Of a DNA stretch of 64,000 nt, positions 1 through 8,124 are shown one piece after another. Each line of letters begins with the position of its first letter. Within the stretch, counting starts at the first letter, position 1. The position numbers and the translations under genes are program-made. The DNA is taken from contig NZ_JAFHKM010000002.1 in the NCBI RefSeq assembly GCF_016937515.1, positions 3,777,001 to 3,841,000 of the forward strand, read 5' to 3'. The notes under the pieces were generated by a model, which worked only from the letters and a program-made list of their open reading frames with translations, had not been told where the DNA came from and made no database searches. This DNA is from Cohnella algarum (lineage in GTDB: Bacteria; Bacillota; Bacilli; Paenibacillales; Paenibacillaceae).

Positions 1-30
1 GTGGCGACAGCGGAACCGAAAACAAAAAAC

Positions 31-72
31 GGCGACGCAGGGATATGCTCCCTGACGTCGCCAATCTTTTTT
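31..72. terminator. Bidirectional intrinsic terminator
   Basis: A near-perfect hairpin (arms GGCGACG and CAGGGA pairing with TCCCTG and CGTCGCC, one bulged A) is followed by a T-run on the + strand and preceded by an A-run that becomes a T-run on the - strand. It probably ends a + gene lying outside the window and the LysR transcript on the - strand. Positions 73-296 hold no gene I can support; two short inverted repeats (near 147-162 and 222-235) are the only structure seen. Confidence 0.75.
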
Positions 73-296
73 ATGCAGCAGCTCCTATGTGCGAAAATTG
101 CGGCTCGAGCTTACTCGAGAATGTACAGTTTAACGTTTTGGAAGCCGAAGATTTTCGCTTTTTCGCGCGATTCGGGGATGAAAATATCGGTGGTTTTGGC
201 AGATTAAGCTTGAATTTCCTGACTCGGAAGAGTCTATCCAGCTCCTAGTGAGGATAACATACTTTTTAACGGGCAATATACCGGAAACATTCGCCA

Positions 297-1223
297 TCAA
301 GGCGTCAAATGCTCGCTCGATTTGAAGCTGTTCCGGGAAAAATAGGCGATCGTCTCTTCGATGAGATACCGCGTGGACGGGACGAGCCAGCCCAAGTCTC
401 CGTAGATGAGCGACGTCGTGCGCTTGGTCACCTCCAGCTCCTTGAGCCGGACGACGTACAAGTCGTTGTCTTCCAGAAGCTGCGGGCGCAGATAGGACGT
501 CGGCAGCAGCGTGCCAGCGCGGCAAGCGGCGAGCAGGCGGACGATCGCTTCGAACGAATCGATTTCCATGCGGACGTCCGGTTTGATCCCATGGCGCCGG
601 AACAACTCGTCGGTAAGCGTGCGGTACCAGGTTCCGGGGGCGAATAAAATCATCGGCAGGCCGTTCAAATCCTTCATTTCGAGCTGGGTTTTTTCCAATA
701 TAAAATGCGTGCGCGGCAGCACGAGCATGAGGCTGTCGTCGAACAGGGGGACGCTCGTGACGGCCGGGTCGTCGTCGACGGCCGAGGCGACGATGCCGAA
801 GTCGACTTTCCGTTCTTTGACGAGCGTGGCGATTTCATGCGATTTTCCCGTGATCGCCTTGATTTCCAGGTTCGGATGCTTTTCGGTGATCGCCTTGACG
901 ATTTCCGGAAGCGTCGTTTGCAGCGACGTCAGGCTCGCGCCGATCGTCGTCACCGGCGCTTCCTCCGTTTTGAAAGCGTTCAAGCGCTGAAGGTATTCGC
1001 CGTGGAAGCGGCGCAGCTCCAGCGCGAATTCGTACGTGAGCTGGCCGGCCGGCGTCAGCTCGAGCCTTTTGCCGATCCGCCGGAACAGATCGACCTCCAG
1101 CTCCCGCTCCAGCCGGGCGATGCGGCGGGAAAGCGCGGGCTGCGTCAAATTGAGCCGTTCGGCGGCCCGGTTTAGGCTTGAATGCTCCACGACGGTGGCG
1201 AACAGCTTCATATCTTCCAGCAT
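297..1223 (-). CDS. LysR-family transcriptional regulator
   Basis: A 308-residue LysR-type regulator. The N-terminal winged helix (about residues 1-60) carries the classical signature around LNLTQPALSRRI, followed by a linker helix and a substrate-binding domain (about 90-295) that would sense a small effector. It starts at ATG 1223 behind a GGAAGGATGA ribosome site. It is transcribed away from sdhCAB with about 185 bp between them, the usual arrangement for a LysR protein controlling its divergent neighbour. A control role over succinate dehydrogenase is therefore likely but inferred. It could be a CcpC-like TCA-cycle regulator, but no CcpC-type ATAA-N7-TTAT box was found, so no gene name is given. 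Confidence 0.9.
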   Translation of the reverse strand: MLEDMKLFATVVEHSSLNRAAERLNLTQPALSRRIARLERELEVDLFRRIGKRLELTPAGQLTYEFALELRRFHGEYLQRLNAFKTEEAPVTTIGASLTSLQTTLPEIVKAITEKHPNLEIKAITGKSHEIATLVKERKVDFGIVASAVDDDPAVTSVPLFDDSLMLVLPRTHFILEKTQLEMKDLNGLPMILFAPGTWYRTLTDELFRRHGIKPDVRMEIDSFEAIVRLLAACRAGTLLPTSYLRPQLLEDNDLYVVRLKELEVTKRTTSLIYGDLGWLVPSTRYLIEETIAYFSRNSFKSSEHLTP

Positions 1224-1240
1224 AACAGGTCATCCTTCCG

Positions 1241-1261
1241 CTTATGCGTATTCGGTATAAG
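1241..1261. promoter_or_regulatory. LysR-type operator candidate (T-N11-A box)
   Basis: The inverted repeat CTTAT-N11-ATAAG lies between the divergent LysR gene and sdhC and fits the T-N11-A form of LysR recognition sites. It sits 17 nt ahead of the LysR start and just upstream of the proposed sdhC -35 box, so it could serve both autoregulation and sdh control. Assignment to this LysR protein is inference. Confidence 0.45.
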
Positions 1262-1263
1262 TG

Positions 1264-1293
1264 TTAATAAAAAATAAGCAGTTCCATTATAAG
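1264..1293 (+). promoter_or_regulatory. Candidate sigma-A promoter of sdhCAB
   Basis: TTAATA (1264-1269) and TATAAG (1288-1293) are separated by 18 nt. Transcription would begin near 1300 and leave a leader of about 110 nt before sdhC. The -10 matches consensus at 5 of 6 positions; the -35 is weaker. Confidence 0.45.
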
Positions 1294-1409
1294 CGAAAAT
1301 GCAGTAACCTTAGAAGAGTGACAAAATCGTGACGAAAAAGCGCTTCCGCGACAGTAGCGGCCGTTTTTCGTCCAAAACGTACGGATTCGAAAGGAGCAGG
1401 CACAACGAC

Positions 1410-2078
1410 ATGAGTGGAAATTCGTATTACCCCCGCAAGCTTCATTCGCTGCTCGGAGTCATTCCGCTCGGGCTGTTTTTCATCGAACACGCCCTGACGA
1501 ACTACTCCGCGTTTGAAGGCGGCCCGGAAGGCTTCAAGGATGCGGTAAATCTGCTGAACAGCCTTCCGCTCGTATTTTTCCTGGAGCTGTTCTTCATCTG
1601 GCTTCCGATCGCATTCCACGGCGTTTACGGGCTGTATCTGGCGTTCACCTCCGACCTGAACGTGAACCGTTACAGCTACGGCCGGAACTGGGCGTTCGCG
1701 CTGCAGCGGATTACAGGGGTGATCACCTTCATCTTCGTGATTTGGCACGTGTGGACGACTCGCGTTCAAATCGCGCTCGGCAACACGACTCATGAAGAGC
1801 TGGGCAACCATATGCACGGCATCGTCAGCAATCCGGTTTATTTTACGTTCTTTATTATCGGCGTTCTGGCCGCCTCGTTCCACTTCGCGAACGGCCTGTG
1901 GGCGTTTCTGGTCAGCTGGGGCATTACGGTCGGACCGCGCGCCCAACGCGTCTCCTCGAACATCTGCATGGGCATTTTCGTGATCGTAACCGCCTTGTTC
2001 CTGCTGTCGCTGTTCGCGTTCCGCGGAGAAGAGTTCGCGGCGGCCGCTTCGGCGCTCGGTTCGGTAACGATCAGTTAA
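1410..2078 (+). CDS. sdhC: Succinate dehydrogenase cytochrome b558 subunit
   Basis: The 222-residue membrane anchor of succinate:quinone oxidoreductase of the Bacillus type, binding haem b and passing electrons from SdhB to menaquinone. It has five hydrophobic segments with histidines in the expected helices (RKLHS near the N-terminus, IEH, FHGVYG, WHVW, FHFANG). I start it at ATG 1410, which follows GAAAGGAG; an open frame reaches back to GTG 1329 but has no ribosome site and no family similarity there. It is the first gene of sdhCAB, 15 bp ahead of sdhA. Confidence 0.95.
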   Translation: MSGNSYYPRKLHSLLGVIPLGLFFIEHALTNYSAFEGGPEGFKDAVNLLNSLPLVFFLELFFIWLPIAFHGVYGLYLAFTSDLNVNRYSYGRNWAFALQRITGVITFIFVIWHVWTTRVQIALGNTTHEELGNHMHGIVSNPVYFTFFIIGVLAASFHFANGLWAFLVSWGITVGPRAQRVSSNICMGIFVIVTALFLLSLFAFRGEEFAAAASALGSVTIS

Positions 2079-2093
2079 GGGGAGGAAACATCA

Positions 2094-3851
2094 ATGGCAA
2101 ATCAAAAAGTGATCGTCGTCGGCGGCGGCCTGGCAGGTTTGATGGCTACCGTCAAAGCTGCGGAAGCGGGCATGCGGGTCGACCTGTTCTCGCTCGTGCC
2201 GGTCAAGCGGTCGCACTCGGTGTGCGCGCAAGGCGGCATCAACGGCGCGGTAAATACGAAGGGCGAAGGCGACTCCCCATGGGAGCACTTTGACGATACG
2301 GTGTACGGCGGAGACTTCCTCGCGAATCAGCCGCAAGTCAAGGCGATGTGCGAAGCGGCTCCGGGCATCATCCATCTGATGGACCGGATGGGCGTCATGT
2401 TCAGCCGGACGCCGGAAGGCCTGCTCGACTTCCGCCGGTTCGGCGGCACGCAATATCACCGTACCGCGTTCGCGGGCGCCACGACGGGACAGCAGCTGCT
2501 GTACGCGCTGGACGAGCAGGTTCGCCGCTGGGAGGCCGCGGGGCTCGTGCAGAAGTTCGAGCACTGTGAATTTACCGGCGCGGTCGTCGACGAGGAAGGC
2601 ATTTGCCGCGGCATCGTGACGCAGGACCTGCGTTCGATGGAAGTGAAAACGTTCCGCGCGGACGCGGTCATTCTGGCGACGGGCGGCCCCGGCATCATTT
2701 TCGGCAAAACGACGAACTCCGTCATCAACACCGGCACGGCGGCAAGCGCCGTGTACCAGCAAGGCGTCTATTACGCGAACGGCGAATTCATCCAAATTCA
2801 CCCGACCGCGATTCCGGGCGACGACAAAAACCGTCTCATGAGCGAATCGGCCCGCGGCGAAGGCGGACGCATCTGGACGTACAAGGACGGCAAGCCGTGG
2901 TACTTCCTCGAAGAGAAATATCCGGCTTACGGCAACCTCGTGCCCCGCGACATCGCGACTCGCGAAATTTTTGACGTCTGCGTCAACCAGAAGCTCGGCA
3001 TCGACGGCGAGAACAAGGTTTATCTCGACCTTTCCCACAAGGATCCGAAGGAGCTGGACGTCAAGCTCGGCGGCATTATCGAGATCTACGAGAAGTTCAC
3101 CGGCGACGACCCGCGGAAAATTCCGATGAAGATTTTCCCGGCGGTTCACTATTCGATGGGCGGCCTGTGGGTCGATTACAACCAGATGACGAACATTCCG
3201 GGGCTTTTCGCTTGCGGCGAATGCGATTATCAATACCACGGAGCCAACCGTCTGGGCGCAAACTCGCTCCTTTCGGCGATCTACGGCGGCATGGTGACCG
3301 GACCGAAGGCGATCGAATACATCAAAGGCCTGAAAAAATCGGCCGAGGACGTGTCCGAGAGCGTATTCGAACGCGAGCGCGCGAAAGCGGCCGCCCAATA
3401 CGAATCGATCCTGAAATTGGACGGCAACGAGAACGCCTACGTCATGCACAAAGAGCTTGGCGAATGGATGACGAACAACATGACCGTCGTCCGTTTCAAC
3501 AAGAAACTCGAAGAGACGGTCGGCAAAATCAAGGAATTGAAAGAGCGCTACAACAAAATCAACATTAACGATACGGCGCGGTGGAACAACGCGGGCGCTT
3601 CGTTTACCCGCCAGCTGTGGAACATGCTGGAGCTTGCCGAAGCCATGACGGTCGGCGCCCTTCTGCGGAACGAAAGCCGCGGCGCGCACTATAAGCCGGA
3701 ATTCCCGGAACGCGACGACGAAAACTTCCTGAAGACGACGAAGGCGAAATGGACGCACGAAGGTCCGGAAATTTCGTACGAGGACGTGGATGTTTCGCTC
3801 ATCAAGCCCCGGAAGCGCGACTATTCCACCAACAAGAAGAAGGAGGGATAA
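2094..3851 (+). CDS. sdhA: Succinate dehydrogenase flavoprotein subunit
   Basis: The 585-residue catalytic subunit, which oxidises succinate to fumarate with covalently bound FAD. Visible are the N-terminal dinucleotide-binding motif VVGGGLAG, the flavin-attachment histidine in RSHSVCAQGG (about residue 43), the active-site segments FIQIHPT and ARGEGGRIW, and HYSMGGLW near residue 350. Length is normal for the Bacillus enzyme, which is slightly shorter than the enterobacterial one. The ATG follows GGGGAGG, and sdhB starts 3 bp after the stop, so the subunits are translationally linked. Confidence 0.97.
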   Translation: MANQKVIVVGGGLAGLMATVKAAEAGMRVDLFSLVPVKRSHSVCAQGGINGAVNTKGEGDSPWEHFDDTVYGGDFLANQPQVKAMCEAAPGIIHLMDRMGVMFSRTPEGLLDFRRFGGTQYHRTAFAGATTGQQLLYALDEQVRRWEAAGLVQKFEHCEFTGAVVDEEGICRGIVTQDLRSMEVKTFRADAVILATGGPGIIFGKTTNSVINTGTAASAVYQQGVYYANGEFIQIHPTAIPGDDKNRLMSESARGEGGRIWTYKDGKPWYFLEEKYPAYGNLVPRDIATREIFDVCVNQKLGIDGENKVYLDLSHKDPKELDVKLGGIIEIYEKFTGDDPRKIPMKIFPAVHYSMGGLWVDYNQMTNIPGLFACGECDYQYHGANRLGANSLLSAIYGGMVTGPKAIEYIKGLKKSAEDVSESVFERERAKAAAQYESILKLDGNENAYVMHKELGEWMTNNMTVVRFNKKLEETVGKIKELKERYNKININDTARWNNAGASFTRQLWNMLELAEAMTVGALLRNESRGAHYKPEFPERDDENFLKTTKAKWTHEGPEISYEDVDVSLIKPRKRDYSTNKKKEG

Positions 3852-3854
3852 GCG

Positions 3855-4619
3855 ATGGCCGAAACGGCAACCGCCAAACGCACAGTCAAATTCATTATCA
3901 CCCGTCGGGACAATCCGGACTCGGCTCCTTACACGGAAGAGTTCGATATCCCGTACCGTTCGAACATGAACGTCATCAGCGCGCTGATGGAAATTCAGCG
4001 GAATCCGGTCAAGGCGGACGGCTCGAAAACGAAGCCGGTCTGCTGGGAGTCGAACTGTCTGGAAGAAGTGTGCGGCGCCTGCTCGATGGTGATCAACGGC
4101 AAGCCGCGCCAGGCTTGCTCCGCGCTGATCGATCAGCTCGAGCAGCCGATCCGCCTCGAACCGATGACGACGTTCCCGGTCGTCCGCGACCTGGTCATCA
4201 ACCGTGAGCGCATGTTCAACGCTCTCAAGCGCGTCAAGGCGTGGATTCCGATCGACGGCACTTACGACCTCGGCCCGGGCCCGCGGATGGCGGAATCGAA
4301 GCGCCAATGGGCGTACGAACTGTCCAAATGCATGACGTGCGGCGTCTGCCTCGAGGCGTGCCCGAACGTCAACGATCGCTCCAGCTTTATCGGACCGGCC
4401 CCGATTTCGCAGGTCCGTCTGTTCAACGCTCACCCGACGGGCGAAATGAACGCCCACGAACGTCTGGAAGCGCTGATGGAGGACGGAGGCATCGAAGGCT
4501 GCGGCAACTCGCAAAACTGCGTGCGCTCCTGCCCGAAGGGCATTCCGCTGACGACTTCGATCGCGGCCATTAACCGCGACACGACGAAGCATATGTTCAA
4601 GCGCTGGCTGACCATTTAA
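3855..4619 (+). CDS. sdhB: Succinate dehydrogenase iron-sulfur subunit
   Basis: The 254-residue electron-transfer subunit linking the SdhA flavin to the SdhC haem and quinone site. The cysteine sets are complete: 2Fe-2S ligands in CWESNCLEEVCGAC near residue 63, a 4Fe-4S set CMTCGVCLEAC near 159, and the 3Fe-4S region CGNSQNCVRSCPKG near the C-terminus. It is the last gene of sdhCAB; a strong hairpin follows 46 bp downstream. No internal promoter was noticed. Confidence 0.97.
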   Translation: MAETATAKRTVKFIITRRDNPDSAPYTEEFDIPYRSNMNVISALMEIQRNPVKADGSKTKPVCWESNCLEEVCGACSMVINGKPRQACSALIDQLEQPIRLEPMTTFPVVRDLVINRERMFNALKRVKAWIPIDGTYDLGPGPRMAESKRQWAYELSKCMTCGVCLEACPNVNDRSSFIGPAPISQVRLFNAHPTGEMNAHERLEALMEDGGIEGCGNSQNCVRSCPKGIPLTTSIAAINRDTTKHMFKRWLTI

Positions 4620-4665
4620 GACATTTAGCTTTCGCTGCCGGGGGCTCGTCCTTCGGAGGCTGCTT

Positions 4666-4715
4666 GGGGCCGTCCCGAAAGGTCAAAATCGACCTGGGGG
4701 ACGGCCCCTTCTGTC
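4666..4715 (+). terminator. Terminator of sdhCAB
   Basis: An 11-bp GC-rich stem (GGGGCCGTCCC with GGGACGGCCCC) carrying a smaller inner stem in its loop is followed by a short, interrupted T-rich stretch. The position right after sdhB fits transcription termination. Confidence 0.65.
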
Positions 4716-4903
4716 TATCGATAGGCATACAGAACCGGTCAAGCAAGCGAACTTCCTTCGGACGTCTGGAAGCGATGCTGGCAAAGCGCCGAAGCGAGGA
4801 GTAAAATGGAACGAAGGCACGGGGCGGTTTTGCGAACGAATTGTCCGGTCGTTTGTAAACAGCACGAATCAAGCCGCGGGTGCGGAAGACCGGAGGGAAG
4901 CGA

Positions 4904-5497
4904 ATGGCGCAGCTGTACTTTAAATACGGAACGATGAACAGCGGCAAATCGATCGAAATCATTAAGGTCGCGCACAACTACGAGGAGCAAGGCAAGCCGG
5001 TATTGCTGTTCTCTCCTTCGATCGATACCCGGAGCGGGCACAACCGCATCGGTTCCCGCGCGGGTTTGACGCGCGAAGCGATCCCGGTCGAGGACGACAC
5101 CGATTTATTCGAAAGCGTGAAGTCGTTCTTGCCCAGGGAAGGCCGAAAACGCATCTACTGCGTGCTCGTGGACGAAGCCCAATTTTTGAACAAAAAGCAG
5201 GTGCTGGACCTCGCGAGAATCGTGGACGAGCTCGACATTCCGGTCATGGCGTTCGGCCTGAAAAACGATTTTCAAAACAACCTGTTCGAAGGAAGCTATT
5301 ATTTGCTTGCCTACGCGGACAAAATCGAAGAGATCAAAACGATCTGCTGGTACTGCGACCGCAAGGCGACGATGGTCATCCGGTATAAAGACGGACAGCC
5401 CGTCAACGAGGGGGACCAAATTCAAATCGGGGGAAACGAGGATTACAAGCCGGTTTGCAGGCGATGCTACAACGGGGCGTTCGAGGGTCCGAAGTGA
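4904..5497 (+). CDS. tdk: Thymidine kinase (type II)
   Basis: A 197-residue thymidine kinase, phosphorylating thymidine to dTMP in nucleoside salvage. The P-loop GTMNSGKS lies at residues 8-15, the Mg-binding LVDEAQFL near 84, and the C-terminal lasso domain has two CxxC zinc pairs (CWYC and CRRC). I use ATG 4904 behind GGAGGG; an in-frame GTG at 4880 has no ribosome site. Length is typical. An insertion sequence has landed 42 bp past its stop. Confidence 0.95.
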   Translation: MAQLYFKYGTMNSGKSIEIIKVAHNYEEQGKPVLLFSPSIDTRSGHNRIGSRAGLTREAIPVEDDTDLFESVKSFLPREGRKRIYCVLVDEAQFLNKKQVLDLARIVDELDIPVMAFGLKNDFQNNLFEGSYYLLAYADKIEEIKTICWYCDRKATMVIRYKDGQPVNEGDQIQIGGNEDYKPVCRRCYNGAFEGPK

Positions 5498-5530
5498 CGG
5501 TTGCACTGGCGACGTTGCATTGGCGGGTTC

Positions 5531-5539
5531 CCGGCTCTT
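5531..5539. repeat. Target-site duplication, left copy
   Basis: CCGGCTCTT directly abuts the left end of the insertion sequence and is repeated exactly at the right end (7131-7139). Nine base pairs is the duplication size I associate with ISLre2-family elements. Confidence 0.85.
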
Positions 5540-7130
5540 GATAGTGTAAAATCTCTGTGGGTGTAGGAATTGGAAAAAGCGGATATAGAAAAAGAGCTTC
5601 TCCCTTGGTAAAGTGATGTTTGCGCACAACACACCAAGAAGGAGGAAGCTCCTGTGAGCCACTTTACCACAACAATGCCGACGATGAAAGAGATTGAGCA
5701 ATGGATTTTCCGGAAAATGCAGGAGGAATTCGCTCGTGCGATGAAGCAGGTACTGGAGGCGCTGGATCAGCAGATCCTGGAGCAACGGGACCGAGAGCGT
5801 TATCGAGTAAAGGACGAGCGTGAAACAAGCGTCAACACAGTGTTCGGGAATGTGCGCTTTAAGCGGAGATTGTACTGTGACCGTAGAAGCGGCAAACACG
5901 TGTATCTGCTGGATCAGCTGTTGCAATTCGAAGGGCGCGGGAAAGTCAGTCCGCATTTGGAAGAGACAGCAATCGCATTCGCAAGCCAAGGACCGTCGTA
6001 CCGGGACAGCGCAAAGAGGCTGGAGCAGCTTTTGGGCTACAATGTGCTGAGCCACCAAGCGATCAGGGAAAAACTGATGGAGCGTGCGCAACAGCCGATG
6101 CCAGCGGTGAAACGGCGCGCTGCCCGCGTGCTGTTCGTGGAAGTGGATGGGCTGTACACGAAGCTGCAGCGGAGCAAAAAGCGCGGGATGGAGAACGCAA
6201 TTGCAGTCGTACACGAAGGCTGGGAGAAGAACGGCAAGCGGGTACAGCTGAAGAACAAACAGCATTACCTGCATACGAGCGGCGGCGACTTCTGGGAAGG
6301 GTTCGGGGACTTTCTGGTGGAGCGTTACGAAATCGACGAGAACACGTGGCTTGTGGTGAACGGAGACGGCGCGGCGTGGATCGGGGAATGTACATCCTAC
6401 TTTCACCAATGTCTGTACATGCTGGACCGCTTTCATGTGGCGCGTGATTTGAAACGCTTTGTTGGTCATTTGCCGCAGGTGTGGGAGACCGTGAGACGGT
6501 CTTTGGCCAAACAGGATGCAGCCGCGCTTATGGCGGTCCTGGAAGGCGTGTCGGAGCAAGAGATAGCGGAAGAGAACCGGAAGGATTGGAAGCCGTATAA
6601 AAGATTTCTAAAGCGGCATGAGAAGCATTTGGACGACTACCGAAAAACACTCCAGGCGAAGGGGATCGACACAAGCGGTATGCGCCCGATGGGAAGCGCG
6701 GAATCGCAGATGCGTATATTCGCCAAGCGGACGAAGCGTGGCGGGTACAGTTGGAGTGAGCGAGGCGTCAGGGCGATGCTGAGGACGATGATGAGGATTC
6801 AAGAAGCGGGCACGGTGGTAAGAACGGTTGAAGGACAAGCGAGTAAGCAGGCAACGCCGCAGCAGTCGATAAACATGCGGCAATTGCTCAAGAACGTGAC
6901 GCAACCGGTCAAGGGTTGTATCGCTGGAATGATTCGCATGCTGCAAGGACCGAAGCAAAGCAGCACAACGGGTATGGCACTCAAAGCACTTCGCGGATAA
7001 CGGCAAAAAATTCTGACAAATCACTTGTGTTTGATGAAAGAACGAAGCAAAGCGCTTACAAGGAAGAGGTTCCTTCGGGGTTCGCGTTCCAGGCATCTTA
7101 AATGACTGCCCACGCTAGCTTGACACTGAC
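5540..7130 (+). mobile_element. Complete ISLre2-family insertion sequence
   Basis: A 1,591-bp element with one transposase gene. The ends are imperfect inverted repeats: 5540-5561 matches the reverse complement of 7109-7130 at 13 of 22 positions, including the outer AGTGT and the inner GTGGG. It is bounded by identical 9-bp direct repeats, and the transposase frame is intact, so the insertion looks recent and the element potentially active. It separates tdk from the promoter of the Uma2 gene and disrupts no recognisable gene. Confidence 0.85.
5654..7000 (+). CDS. ISLre2-family transposase (UPF0236)
   Basis: A 448-residue transposase of the ISLre2/UPF0236 type. An N-terminal helical region is followed by a segment typical of the family (around VFGNVRFKRRLY, residues 58-70), a region with acidic residues in LFVEVDGLY and LVVNGDGAAWI that probably belong to the DDE catalytic core, and a basic C-terminal part with GSAESQMRIFAKR. 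It starts at GTG 5654 after a strong AGGAGG. It is the only gene of the element and shows no frameshift. Family placement is from memory of the conserved segments. Confidence 0.9.
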   Translation: MSHFTTTMPTMKEIEQWIFRKMQEEFARAMKQVLEALDQQILEQRDRERYRVKDERETSVNTVFGNVRFKRRLYCDRRSGKHVYLLDQLLQFEGRGKVSPHLEETAIAFASQGPSYRDSAKRLEQLLGYNVLSHQAIREKLMERAQQPMPAVKRRAARVLFVEVDGLYTKLQRSKKRGMENAIAVVHEGWEKNGKRVQLKNKQHYLHTSGGDFWEGFGDFLVERYEIDENTWLVVNGDGAAWIGECTSYFHQCLYMLDRFHVARDLKRFVGHLPQVWETVRRSLAKQDAAALMAVLEGVSEQEIAEENRKDWKPYKRFLKRHEKHLDDYRKTLQAKGIDTSGMRPMGSAESQMRIFAKRTKRGGYSWSERGVRAMLRTMMRIQEAGTVVRTVEGQASKQATPQQSINMRQLLKNVTQPVKGCIAGMIRMLQGPKQSSTTGMALKALRG

Positions 7131-7139
7131 CCGGCTCTT
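7131..7139. repeat. Target-site duplication, right copy
   Basis: An exact copy of the 9-bp CCGGCTCTT found at 5531-5539. It lies 7 bp upstream of the -35 box of the next promoter, so the insertion just spared that promoter. Confidence 0.85.
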
Positions 7140-7146
7140 CGCGGCG

Positions 7147-7175
7147 TTGACACGAAGGACGAACCGATAGATAAT
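7147..7175 (+). promoter_or_regulatory. Strong sigma-A promoter ahead of the Uma2 gene
   Basis: TTGACA (7147-7152) and GATAAT (7170-7175) are spaced by exactly 17 nt, 11 of 12 consensus positions matching. Transcription would start near 7182, producing a leader that folds into the hairpin at 7197-7244. Confidence 0.65.
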
Positions 7176-7196
7176 AAAAGCAACGAAAGACGGGGA

Positions 7197-7244
7197 AGCA
7201 CCTCACAAAGCCGATCACGATGCGTGCAGCTTTGATGAGGTGCT
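7197..7244 (+). promoter_or_regulatory. Leader hairpin upstream of the Uma2 gene
   Basis: A 9-bp perfect outer stem (AGCACCTCA with TGAGGTGCT) and a 6-bp inner stem (CAAAGC with GCTTTG) lie between the promoter at 7147 and the ribosome site at 7256. The following ATTTGC is a poor U-tract, so it may be a weak terminator or attenuator, or may protect the mRNA. It could also have been the original terminator of tdk before the insertion. Confidence 0.5.
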
Positions 7245-7272
7245 ATTTGCATGATGGAGGGCGAATGTTCGG

Positions 7273-7890
7273 ATGAACGGGGAAAAGCGGTCGAAAAGGA
7301 CGGCAAATGCCGGCGAGCGCGCGGCGACGATCCGGGAACAGCCGGTAACGTACGACGATTACGCCAACATGCCTGATGACGGAAAGCGGTACGAGATCGC
7401 GGACGGCGTGCTGGAGTCGATGTCTCCGGGGCCCACGCCCAAGCATCAAGTCATCAGCTATTTCATGCAAAATGTTCTTACGAACGGATGTCAGAACGAT
7501 TATATCGTCATTGCGTCTCCGGTCGATCTGATTTTGTCCCCGACGGAGGTCCGCCAGCCCGATATCGTCATGATTAACCGCAGCCGAATCGGGATTATCA
7601 CCCGCAGGGGGATCGAGGGCATTCCCGATCTCGTCGTGGAAATCCTTTCGCCTCATTCGGTCAAGCGGGACAGGTTCGACAAGCTGGACGTTTATTCCGC
7701 TTACCGGATTCCCGAATACTGGATCGCCGACCCCGGCAACGAAGCGCTGGAGCAGTACGTTTTGTCTGACGGAAGCTACGAGCTGCTCAACGTCTATGAG
7801 AGGGACGAGGCGGTCCGGTCCGAACGGCTGCCCTGCGTCTCTTTTACGATGGGGCAGATTTTGGACGCCGCGGCAGATTTGCCGGGGTGA
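7273..7890 (+). CDS. Uma2-family PD-(D/E)XK endonuclease-like protein
   Basis: A 205-residue member of the Uma2 (DUF820) family, which has a restriction-endonuclease-like fold; its cellular role is not established. The catalytic core shows as RQPDIVMI (about residue 97) and PDLVVEILSP (about 117-126), with the following KRDRFDKLDVY and the EYWIADP strand typical of the family. The N-terminal 25 residues are polar and poorly conserved. It is a single gene behind its own promoter and leader hairpin. Such genes are scattered and often multicopy in some bacteria; nothing around it suggests a partner. Confidence 0.85.
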   Translation: MNGEKRSKRTANAGERAATIREQPVTYDDYANMPDDGKRYEIADGVLESMSPGPTPKHQVISYFMQNVLTNGCQNDYIVIASPVDLILSPTEVRQPDIVMINRSRIGIITRRGIEGIPDLVVEILSPHSVKRDRFDKLDVYSAYRIPEYWIADPGNEALEQYVLSDGSYELLNVYERDEAVRSERLPCVSFTMGQILDAAADLPG

Positions 7891-7943
7891 AGCGGGCGGC
7901 TTAAACGGATGTCCGACGACCGCTTGAGAAAATGAATGGCCCC

Positions 7944-7970
7944 GGGGGTCGTGCTCGGAGCCCCTTTTTT
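7944..7970 (+). terminator. Terminator after the Uma2 gene
   Basis: GGGGGTC pairs with GAGCCCC with one mismatch around a short loop and is followed by six Ts. It lies 54 bp after the stop. Confidence 0.6.
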
Positions 7971-8027
7971 CCTTGCGCGGGCCCATCCATCTCATTTTGA
8001 GATGATATTGATAGGAATTGATTATTT

Positions 8028-8054
8028 TTAACATCGTCAAGGATATACTATAAT
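8028..8054 (+). promoter_or_regulatory. Candidate promoter of odhAB
   Basis: A perfect TATAAT (8049-8054) is preceded by TTAACA at 8028-8033, a 15-nt spacing that is shorter than ideal. It is the only good -10 in the AT-rich stretch ahead of odhA; the start would be about 65 nt upstream of the coding region. Confidence 0.4.
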
Positions 8055-8124
8055 TTCTAGGGTGACTTATTTACGTTTAAAAATTCATTTTATCGACAAA
8101 TCAATGAACTCGAGGGGTAGGACC

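Noticed and set aside
130..294. A 54-codon - strand frame whose ATG overlaps the LysR stop
   Set aside because: The overlap is suggestive, but there is no ribosome site and no recognisable protein; coding support is lacking.
1337..1350. cre-like site in the sdhC leader
   Set aside because: AAAAAGCGCTTCCG has three mismatches to the consensus outside its core, too weak to report as a site.
2091..4592. An 833-codon open frame on the - strand
   Set aside because: It is the antisense shadow of sdhA and sdhB, Arg/Val/Asp-rich with no domain, and caused by high-GC codon bias.
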